A DNA stretch of 64,000 nucleotides from contig NZ_QXFO01000008.1 of the NCBI RefSeq assembly GCF_003584105.1, positions 62,001 to 126,000 of the forward strand, given 5' to 3'. How positions within the stretch are numbered: position 1 is the first letter of the stretch; each line of letters begins with the position of its first letter. Both the position numbers and the translations under genes were made by a program. Source of the DNA: Flagellimonas taeanensis. Its GTDB lineage: Bacteria; Bacteroidota; Bacteroidia; Flavobacteriales; Flavobacteriaceae. The notes under the pieces were generated by a model. It searched no databases. It saw only the letters and a program-made list of their open reading frames with translations, and was not told the origin of the DNA. Below are positions 17,593-29,500 of the stretch, piece by piece.

Positions 17593-20500
17593 ATGGTAAA
17601 ACTTCTACTTAGATGGTGTTCTGTCACCTGTCTTTTGCTATGCTCATTTTCTGGTTTCTCACAGGTAAAAAATGACTTTGATGTCCGTTATGAAAACAGA
17701 ATAAAGGGAGACCTTACCTTTATTGCAAACAACATCGTCAACCGCGACACCAACGATACAGAGCCCGAAGACCCCTATAACTTAACAGGCTCTAGTTCCT
17801 CGTACAACGATGACCTCAACATGCAATATATTGATATTGATGGGGATGCATCCACATTTAGTTCAAGTAGTGCCACCTTGTCCATTCCTGACCCCAACTG
17901 TTCTAAAATCCGATATGCAGGTCTGTATTGGTCGGCAGTATATACTAGCAGTACAAGGAGTGATTTGAACCAAGTAAAATTTAGGGTTCCAGGTGGATCT
18001 TATGTGGATCTCACCGCTGATGAAGTTCTTTTTGATGGATACAATGATTCCGATTTTGGCTATTACGCCCCCTATGCCTGTTATAAAGATGTCACCTCCA
18101 TTGTTTCAGGGCTTGCCAATCCCGACGGGGATTATGTTGTGGCCAATGTAAGGGCCAGTTCCGGCAGCTCTATCCAAGGTGGGGTTTCCGGAGGATGGTC
18201 GTTGGTCGTGGTCTATGAAAACCCCACGCTTCCAGGTAAATTCATCACGACTTTCGACGGGTATGCCGGTATCAAATCCGGGCAGACCGTTGATATTCCT
18301 GTCAGCGGCTTTACCACCTTGCCTGCACCTTTTCCAGTAAGGGCCAAACTGGGTGTGGCCACATTGGAAGGGGACAACAGAATTACTGGAGACCAATTGG
18401 CCATAAGGGCAGATAGTAACGCTTCATTCACCACGTTGTCCAACACGGCCAATCCTGCCACCAATTTCTTTAACAGTAACATTACCATTGAGGGCAGTAT
18501 CATAAGCACACGCAACCCTAACAGTATCAATACTTTAGGTTGGGATGTGGATCTATTTACTATACCCAATCCCAACCAAACCGTGATTCCCAATGGGGAG
18601 ACTGGGGCCACTCTGAGGGCCTCTTCTACCCAAGATAAATACGACATTTTCTTCACCTCTATGGATGTGGAGATCATTGAACCCAAGATCAACCTCGCTA
18701 AAACGGTGGAGGACATCGCTGGAAATGACATTACAGGACAGGGTGTCCACCTTGGACAATACCTGGATTACGTCCTTTCCTTTGAGAACGTGGGTAATGA
18801 TGATGCCATAAACTATACCATTCGTGACGTTCTCCCCATCAACGTTACCTTGGATGAAAGCAGTATTGTGATGCCTCCTGGTGCCACCTATACTTTCGAT
18901 CCCGCCACAAGGACGGTAGTTTTTAGCATCCCGGACGGTCTTGTGGAGGAAGGGGACCCCCTTGCCGTTATCCGTATGCGGGTACAGGTGGCCGAAAACT
19001 GTTTTGACTTTATTGATGCCTGTACGGACATCATCCAAAACTTGGCCTATTCCACTTATCGGGGAGAGATCAATACGGCAGAAATTACGGACGACCCCAG
19101 TGTATATGACTTTGATGGTTGTGGTTTTGGTTCCCCAGGTGCCACCAACTTTCTTCTGGACGACCTCAGCGCTTGTAACTTTAGCCGAACCGTTCAACTC
19201 TGCGGTGAGAACGTACTTTTGGATGCCGGGGACAATTTTGACAATTATATCTGGTATCGTGATGTGAACGGAAATGGCCAAATAGATGTGGGTGTTGATA
19301 CAGTCATCACCGATGCCGATTCGGACAATGACCCCAGCACCATGTTGGTGACCGAAGTGGGTACTTATATCGTTGACAAACAGGTGGCCGACCCCTGCAA
19401 GGATTTCGAGGAAACCATTGTCGTGGAACTGTTCGGGACCACCCAGAGCAACCCCATTACGGCACTCATCAACGACACGTCGAATTCGATAGACGGGGAC
19501 ATCCTCATCTGCCCTAATGACGGTAGTGAACTGCCTGAAATCTTCCTTTGTGGACTTAATGACACCGAACTTATACAGGTAAACATTCCCGATGCACAAA
19601 GCATCGTCTGGGAACAACTGGACGAAGCCAGCTGCACCGCCGCAACAGATGGATGTGCCAATACAAATGGTTCTTGTACATGGAACACCGTGGATACTGG
19701 AAACGACTTTCTTGCCTCCGATGCCGGTCAGTACCGATTGGTGATCAATTACCAAAACGGTTGTTTCAGCAGGTTCTATTTCAATATCTATAAAAACCCG
19801 CTCAACCCACAATACACCTCCAGGGACATTATTTGCGACACCGAAGGAAACATTACGGTGACCAATATGCCCTTGAACTATGAGTACCAATTGGTGGATC
19901 AGACTACAGGTACCGTATTGGTGCCCTATGGCCCAAGCCCAAGTTTTGATATTGCCAACAACGGTGCCTATATGGTGGAAATGAGACAGCAAGGCGTGAC
20001 CGATGGTTGTGTCTTTGTGCTGGACAATATCGGGATCTTGGATAGGGATTTTCAAGTGGATATCACAACAAAGGATCTAGACTGTAATGGATTGGGCGAA
20101 ATTGCCATCTCCATTCTCAATGTAGAGCCCCAATATTATTATAGCATCTCTCGAGGAGGTGTCGAGGTGGACGATTTTGGTCCATCCACGGACAACAACT
20201 ATACCTTTGAAAACCTAGCCGCCGGAGTGTACGACGTTTCCGTTTCAACGGATGATGGTTGTGTTTATACAGAACAGATTACCATTCTTGACCAACCAGA
20301 CCTGGATTTGGAAGCAAGGGTTTCCCAGCACATTACCTGTAAAGAGGGGAACATACTCATGTCCTCCACAGGGGGCAAAACACCCCATTTGTATGCCATC
20401 TGGTCCTATGTGGATGAAGATGGAAACACCGTGATATCCTATCCAGACGTAACCGACATCCCTCCATCCGAATTCCAGACCAGTCAAATCTTTGACATCT

Positions 20501-23500
20501 ACGATCCTGGAGATTACACCTTTGTGGTGGTGGACAGGAACAACTGTTATGACATATCCAACACGGTCAGCATTGAATTCAGGCCAGCGGCCGATTTTGA
20601 TCCTACCACAGTGATCGACGTGCTTTGTAATGGGGAGTCTTCCGGTTCCATTGTCTTCAACCTTGTAAACAGCAATGGATATCAATTGACTTTTTACCTG
20701 TTCGATGCCACTGGTTTTGATGAAGAGGATTACAATCTTGCCGATGCTTTGGCCACCAATGCATCTGGAAACTTTCCTGGATTATCGAATGGTGATTATG
20801 TTATCGTTATCAACCAAAGAAAAGGAAGTGCCTCCTGCGACTATTTTGAATACCAGACCATTTCGGCTCCGGCCAATGCCCTTTCCGCGGAAGTTGAGCT
20901 GTACCAACCCTACACCTGTTTACAACTTGGTGCCGTTAGAGCGTTCAATGTTCAGGGAGGGACCGCCCCCTATCAATACAGTATTGATGGCGTGACCTTT
21001 GTTCCGGACAGTGCAACCTTGGGCGAGGAAATCTTTTCCAGCCTTACCGACGGAACCTACACGGTGACCATAAGGGATGACAACGGATGTACCTTTGTTA
21101 CAGATCCTGTGACCATAGCGCCGCTAGATCCCCCAACGGATATTGACTTTACGGCCACTGATCCCAATTGTCCATCCTTTACTTCGGATGTCACGTTGAG
21201 CGTTACGGGCGGAACGCCAAATTATGTGTATGAGATCATTGCCCCCGCAGGAAGCGTGGTAAACAATGGAAACAATGCCACCTTTACCGGTTTGACCCCA
21301 GACACCTATTTGTTCCGCGTAACGGACAGTACGGGGTGCGTATATGAGGAAACCTATACCATTGCCCCTGTTTCTGAAATTTCAGTGAGCGGACAACTCA
21401 TCCAAAACATTACCTGTATTGGTGAAGAAGATGGTGAGATCAGATACACGGTAAGCAATTTCAACACCGATTACAACTATACCGTAACGGGTCCTGCCAC
21501 ATTCTCCGGAACGGCTGAGACCAATGGTACCCTTTCATTCACTGGTTTGGCCGAGGGAACATATACCATTACGGTGACGGACAACCTTACCAATTGTACC
21601 GACACCGCCTCTGTTACCATTGCGGCACCTCCGTCCGCCATTACAGCTCCCGCTGTAGTGACCCAACCAACCTGCCTCGCCGATGGTTCAGTGAGCATTA
21701 CGGCATCCGGCGGATGGGGAAGTTATACCTATGAAATTACTGCTGGGCCAGTGGGATATGTTCTTCCTGCGGCACAGAACAACGGCCTGTTCCCCAACTT
21801 GGATATTGCGGGAGATTATGACTATACCGTGACCGATGCCAATGGATGTGAATTCACGGGTAGCTTCACGTTGATCGAGGCCATTGCCCCAGAATTGCAA
21901 ATCGTTCCCAACGATAGCTGTTATGACGATGCCATAGGTTTGACCCTGACCGCCAATGTAATTGCTGGCGGTGATGGAAATTACGAATACAGCCTGAACG
22001 GTGGTCCCTTTGTGTCAAGCAATGTGTTCACTGGTCTAGGACCTGGTTCCTATACCATCAATGTAAGGGATGGCAACGACTGTACGGATTCGGCCTCCAT
22101 CACCATTGACCCAGAACTCAGTGTGGTCGCTTCTGCGCCTAACATTACCGCTTGTGCCACCGATACCGACATTACCATCTCTGCCGCTGGTGGGGATGGC
22201 AACTATGTCTATGCTGTTGTTGCCGATGGAGTGACTCCCGGTGCGGGTGATTTCTCCACCACCAACCCTGTTACCGTTACCGGTGCGGGCAATTATGATG
22301 TCTATGTAAGGGACAATGGAGGCGCTTCCGGATTTTGTGAGGCCGTTTACGATATCACCATTGTACAAGATCCCGCATTGACCATTACACCCAATGTCAC
22401 TGACGTAACGTGTTTTGGCGGTTCTGATGGAAGCATCACTTTGACGGCTATGGGAGGCGAGGCACCTTATGTCTACAGCATCGACAATGGGGCAACCTAT
22501 CAGCCTTTGAACACTTTTGTGAACCTACCAGCCGGCACTTATGACATCAGCATAAGGGACGCCAACAACTGTGTCGTGTCATCACAAGTTACCATTGCCC
22601 AACCCGACGAAATTATTGCAGAGGCAACTATTACACAAGATTATACCTGTAACCAACTGGGAGAAATCACGGTGGGAAGCATTACCCCCACTTCCGGTGG
22701 TTCAGGAAATTACCAATACAGCATCAATGGTGGGGCTTGGACCCCATCAACAACGGGAGGAGCTGTTTTCACCGACCTGATGGATGGTACCTATAGCATT
22801 CGTGTCCGTGATGCCAATCAAATCGATTGTTTCATCACCTTGTCGGATGTCATCATTCCGCCGCTGCCCGTAGAGCCCACATTGACAACTTCTTTCGTTT
22901 ACAATTGTGATGGAACAGCTGATCTTACCGTACTTCCCAACGATCCGGGATACACCTATTCATTGGATGGGTCAACCCCGCAGTCCGGCAACCTATTTAC
23001 GGACGTTGCTCCTGGGCTTCATACCATTGAGGTCAACTATGGAAGCGATTGTACCGTTCAAACCACAGTGAACATTGAGGCTGGACATGTCTTCGATGCT
23101 GCCATCACCGCACATACGGATATCAGTTGTTTTGGTGCCGCAGATGGTTCCATCACTTTTGAGGTTGAAAACTTTGATTCGGGAACTGGATTTACCTATC
23201 AGGTGAATGGCGGAACCGTTTCTGGACCCCAAACCACCAGTCCAATTACCATTTCAGGACTTACAGCGGGTGATTACGAAATTGTCCTAGTTGATCTACG
23301 AGATCCTGCTTGTTCCGTTACATTGAACCAAACATTGACACAACCCGATGCCGTAGATGTTACAGCGTCGGTGACCACAGAACTGACCTGTACCAATGGT
23401 GGCGGGGTTATAACCGCAGCTGCAACCGGTGGAACCCCTGCATACCAATACCAATTGGAGGACACTGTTGGTGGCGTAATCGTTGCCTATCAATCTTCCG

Positions 23501-26500
23501 GTGTGTTCTCTGGACTTCCTGCTGACGATTATGTCGTAAGGGCGAGGGACATCAATCTTTGTGAGGATGTTACAACGACCTTGACCATAGTACCTCCGGC
23601 CGATATCGACTTTGAAACAATTCCAACGGCTTGCTATAGTGGCAACAACGACGGAAGTATTTCGGTGAACGTGACCGATGGCAATGGCAACTATCAATTC
23701 AGCCTGAACGGTGGCGCATGGATGACCCCAACACCAACAAACGGTACAACATATACTTTTGGCAACCTGGCCGCAGGAAGCTATACCATCAATGTTAGGG
23801 ACGGATATGGTTGTACAGGTGTTGTGGAAACCGTTACCATAAACCCCGCCTTGACCGCATCTGCTTTCCTTGTCAGTGATTTGACCTGTCCGGATGATGC
23901 TGAAATTACCATAAATGCCTCTGGAGGTTCCGGAACCTATACCTATGAATGGTCCAATGATGGCGGAGCTACTTATAACTCCACTGGATTTACTGGAAAC
24001 GTGTTCAACACCGATACCGATGGAACTTATGTGTTCCGTGTGACGGATACCACAGCCCCAACAGCGTGTACCGCTACTACAAACGCTATTATAGTGACCC
24101 CCGCCACACCTCCGGTCATCACCAGTGTTACACCGACAGATATTCTTTGTTATGGAGAAATTACCGGAGCTTTGGATGTCGTGATCGACACCTCTGTGGG
24201 CGTTCCTCCCTATACCATCAATGTTTTTGAAACCATTACCGCTACCGATTATGGCACACAGACCACAGGACTTCCTGCCGGTTCGTATGAGGTGACCGTT
24301 ACCGACAGCAAGGGGTGTGAGTCCGCTCCATTCCCTGCTGTTATCGCTCAACCTGATGCCATTACTTATACCACTACGGATGTTCCGATTACTTGTGATT
24401 CCAGTTCTATGGTCACTAACCCCGGTTCCATCACAGTTTCGGGAGTTTCGGGAGGTACCGCAGAGTATACATTCATACTAACGGCCAATAATGGTATTGC
24501 GCCACAAACCTATACCACCACTTCAGGTGCCAGAGACCATACCTTTACCGTATTGGAATTTGGTGTCTATCAAATTGATGTAGTGGACGCCAACGGATGT
24601 TCGTCCTATACTACAGAGATCATTGCATCTCCCCCAGACAACCTGGACATTGACGTGAGTACTACTACAGTTGACTGTGCTTCTGGAGGTACAGCCCTTG
24701 TTTCGGTAAGTACTATTGTGGGCAGTGGTGATTATGAGTTTGCCATTTTAGAGACCTATTCCGCCCCCTATTCCAGTAGTTATATACCCCCTACTACCCC
24801 AGGCGGAAACTCGGCTATTTTTAACAATCTAACCCCAGGTATTACCTATACTTTCGTGGTGTTTGACAATGTGACCAATTGCTATTACTTTGAAGAGGCA
24901 GAGGCACCCATCAATACACCTTCTTTGATGACAGCAACCTTGGATGCCGTGAACAATGTAAGCTGTACAGGTATGGACGATGGGAGCATCTCATTCACCT
25001 TCACAGGCTTTGATGCCTTGGCAACTGGTGTCACCTATCAAATTTTCAATAGACAATCCAATGTGCCAGCAGGAGCTGCGGTAACAGAACCTGTAAATCC
25101 CCCCACTTCTGTATCTGTGACCAATGTAGGTGTACTTCCTCCTGGTGAGTATTATGTGTTGCTTACCGAGGTAGGTGGTCCCAACAACGGTTGTTCCGTA
25201 AACGGCGGAGAATTTACCATTCGCCAATCTGCCAATCCATTGGATTTGGATGTGGCCAGCCCTCAGAACGATAATTGTAACCCCAATGCGGGTATCATCA
25301 CCGCGGCGGGAAGATATGGTACCGCTCCTTACGAGTACCAATACCTGCCAAGTACCGATCCAGCTCCTACGGCTGCCAGCGCAGGTTGGACCAGCAGTAC
25401 TTCTGCCAATGTGGAAGGAGGCGATTACATCGTCTATGTAATGGATGCTTATGGTTGTATCACCCAAAAACCCATTACGGTCGCGGAAGATCCAAGTCCG
25501 GATATTTCAGCAATCATAATTGATGAATGTGTGGAAGAAGGTCAGTTCCAGGTCTTGGTTACATTGGAGAACCCTTTAGCGGCCATGTCCCCATTCCAAA
25601 TAAGTTTGAATGGTTCTGCATATCAGAACTTTACGTTCAATGGAAGTAATCAATACACCATTTCCGGTCTTAGTTCCGGAACAGGTCAAACTGTATCTGT
25701 CAGGGATTTGAATGGCTGTATCGATACTGAAACCTTTGATATTTATCCTCCGCTCGAATTCAATGTGATCCAAACCGTTGCCTTGGATTGTGAGCCTGGC
25801 ACCGCTGCTTATGGAGAATTTGAAATTGAAGTGCTTTCTGGCTCTGGAAACTACGAATTCGAAATAGACGGTCCAGATCCATACGATGAACTAAGAACTG
25901 CTTTGGTACTCGATGCATCCAATAAATTCACATGGGCCGGAGCCGGGGCCGCTGGCAGCTATGTAGTGATGGTTTATGATATTGGCACTACTACGCCAAA
26001 TTGCTTCAAAACAATTACGGTGGATGTTCCTGATGCACCACAGCCTTCATTTACATCAACGTTTACGGATGTTACCTGTAACGGTGCCGATGATGGAACC
26101 ATTTCCGTGAGTGCGGTGGACAATGGTATAGGCCCTTATTCCTTTGAGATAATTGCCGCTTCCGGTGGTTCTGCGAGTTTCCCCATTTTGCCCACATCAA
26201 GTACGAACACCACGGCGAACTTTACAGGTCTTGAAGGTTCTGCCGCTGGAATTACCTACACCATAGAGGTCACTGCAGCCAACGGTTGTACCCACATCGA
26301 AACACAAACAATCACCGAGCCAGACGCTATCGTGGTTCCTGTTGTTGATGTCGTGGATTTTGCCTGTGTGTCCGGAAACAATATGAACAATGCCACCGTT
26401 ACCGTGGATACAGGTTCCATTACCGGAGGTAGTGGAAACTATGTACGCTATGAGTTCCGTGACAATACAGGCGGCACTGTCCTACAAAATGGTCCCAATA

Positions 26501-29500
26501 ATATCTATATAGAAACCGATACGAACGGTAGGGACATACGGGTGTATGTCTATGACGAAAATGGTTGTTCTGGATTTATGGATATCATAGTCGCCCCATT
26601 TGATGAAATCACCGATGCTGTGGCTGCGATTACCAACCCATTGAGCTGTACTCCAGGAATGGATGGTGAAATCACCATTACCGTTACCTCAACGGCCGGG
26701 GATCCGTCCCGTTTTGAATACAGTATCGACAATGGTACCTCATGGCAATCCTCCAATGTGTTTGGAGGTCTGGATGCGGGTACCCACAATTTCTTGGTGC
26801 GCCATATCGATACGGGTTGTACGGTATCAACGTCCGAAACCATCACCGACCCCAACACCTTCACTATTGATGTGGATGTGGTGAGCAATGTGGTCTGCTA
26901 TGGAACCGCAAGCGGAGAAGTCACCTTTGAACTCTTGGATGCTACCTACGCTGGAGGGTTCAACTGGACCATTTACAATACAAACGGAACGCCGGTGAAC
27001 ACGGCAGATGATATCTTCGTGACCAGTGGTACCTCAGCAACTACCGGACCTACAGCTCCTATCGCTCTGCCAGCCGGAAGCTACTTGGTGGAAATTTCCC
27101 AAGATGCCTTCCCTGGATGTACCAATGTGGAGACCTTCACCATTGCAGAGCCCTCTGCGGCCATTTCTGCCGATGTTTTGGTGACCGATATTACCTGTGA
27201 TCCCGGAAACGATGGCATCATTGAAATCTTTAATGTACAAGGTGGATGGGGCGGATATGCTTACTATGTGAGCACTACACCAAACCCAGCACCCAACAGT
27301 ATAGCCAGTTATGTGTCCACCAGAAAGTTTGAAAACTTGGTGGCAGGCACCTATGAAGTCTGGGTCATTGACCAATACGGTTGTGCTTTGCAATTACCCG
27401 ATGTAACCTTGGCCGACCCGCTGCCCATTCAGGCTGCTTTACAGGTCAACAATGAGAACTGTACCGATCTTCAAGGCGAAATTGAAGTGGTCGGCATTCC
27501 TGCGAGCGATCCTGTAACAGGTGGTCAAGGAAGCAATTACATGTATCAATTGGTCAGAAACGGAGTCGATGTAGGTTCGCCACAAACGAGCACTATTTTC
27601 TCCAATCTGGGTGCAGGTTCTTACGAGGTGAAAATCCTAGATCAGTGGGGGTGTGATGCCACTGTCGGGCCTGTGGTGTTGAATGCTGCCATGAGTGCCA
27701 CTGCGGCCGTAGTGAAACCCATCGATTGTTCCCCTGACCCAGGAGGACATATCACCGTAACCGTTATGGGGGGTTCCACCAATTTGGAATACAGTGTTAC
27801 CTTCCCTATTTCGGGAACTGTGGTGACCAATAACGATGGTATTTTCACCAACCTGACCGAGGCCGGGGAATATGTGTTCGTGATCACCGATTTGGCGACT
27901 ACCACTCCATGTACCTATACGGTTACCCAAGCGTTGGATACACCCGTGGATCCCATCTTGTTGGATGCGACCATTCAAAATGTGAGCTGTTTTGGAGGAA
28001 GTGATGGAAGTATTTCGGCTGTCCTTGATCCCGCAACTGACGTGAATCCAATCTATCGATATGAATTGATCGGTTTGTTCGGTGCTCCAAGCAGACCGCT
28101 TCAGGACCATCCGCTTTTCGAAAACCTGCCTGCAGGTCAATATGAAGTACGGGTAGTTTCTGATAGGGGTTGTGAGGTCACCAAACCAGAAACCGTTACA
28201 GAACCAGCCGTATTGACGGCTTCTGCATCAGCTCCTGATTTTGTCTGTAGCGCCAACAATGTGGACGAAACCACCATAACAGTCACGGCTACCGGTGGTA
28301 CTGCACCTTATTTCTATAGTTTTGATGGTAACGGTTTCTCCTCGATCGCTACGTATGATGTGGAGGACAACGGTAGCGTTCAGACCATCAACTATATGGT
28401 AAGGGATGCCAATGGTTGTGAATATGCTGACAGCATTGTGATACAGCCCATCAACACCTTTACGGCCAGTGTTTCCCTAATCACGCCCATCAGTTGTGTC
28501 ACTGAAGAAGAAGTGCGGTTGACCGTTGCCGATAATGGTGATCCAACCAATACCTATACGTTTACATTGCTGCCCGTAGGAAATCCTTATGGATCGGCTC
28601 CGACCATCTTGAGCAGTACCTCTGCAAGCTTCCAATTGACCAACCCTGGGACCTATACCTTCAGGGTCACGGACGATGCGACAGGTTGTTATGTGGATAC
28701 CGCTCCTTATGTCATCGCACCGTATGACACTATTGATGTAGTGGCCGTGGCCACATCACCTGCCGTCTGTTTTGATGATGCAGGCGAATTAACTATCGAA
28801 GTTACAGGATATACAGTGCCAGGAGCCTACACTTATGAAGTGTTCAGGACCGATGGTACTTCGATTACAACAGGAAGTGGCAACACTGCTGGTGGACCAT
28901 TGTCCATAACACATGCAGATCTCATTGGAGGTAACTACTTTGTGCGTGTCACCGAAACGGATTACCCAAGGTGTGTTGAAGACTCCAACACCATCACCAT
29001 CATGTCGCCGAGCGCGGAGCTGGAGGTTGTTCCCCAACAAGTGGCCAGCGTTACCTGTACCAATGATCAAGGAGAAATCCTCGTTGCTCCAACAGGAGGC
29101 TATGCCCCTTATGACATTATATTGACAAACAATACCACTACCCAAACCTACACCATGAACGATGTGCAGAGCTATCTGTTCACTGGCCTGTCTGCAGGTT
29201 CATATGAAGTAAGGGTAATCGACAGCCAAGGTTGTGAGATTGTGGACAATTCATTGACATTGGTAGAACCAGACCCAATAACAGCTACCATCGATGTCGC
29301 TCCGATAGACCTAATGTGCTACGGGGACAACAGCGGTTCTGTTTGGGTATCCTCTGTTTCCGGTGGTGAAGGTGTGTACCAATACCAATTGAACATCTAC
29401 GAAGATGACTCTCCTGGTGCCAGTATTGTGTTCACTTCTGGTGAACAGGGAAGCAATACGTTCAACGGATTGGGTGCTGGCACCTACAGCATCACCGTTA

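Noticed and set aside
18553..20055. 500-residue antisense reading frame inside the SprB-like gene
   Set aside because: It mirrors the repetitive codon pattern of the adhesin, has His/Ile/Gly/Val-rich low-complexity content and no recognisable domain. The same applies to the 351-residue frame at 23296-24351.
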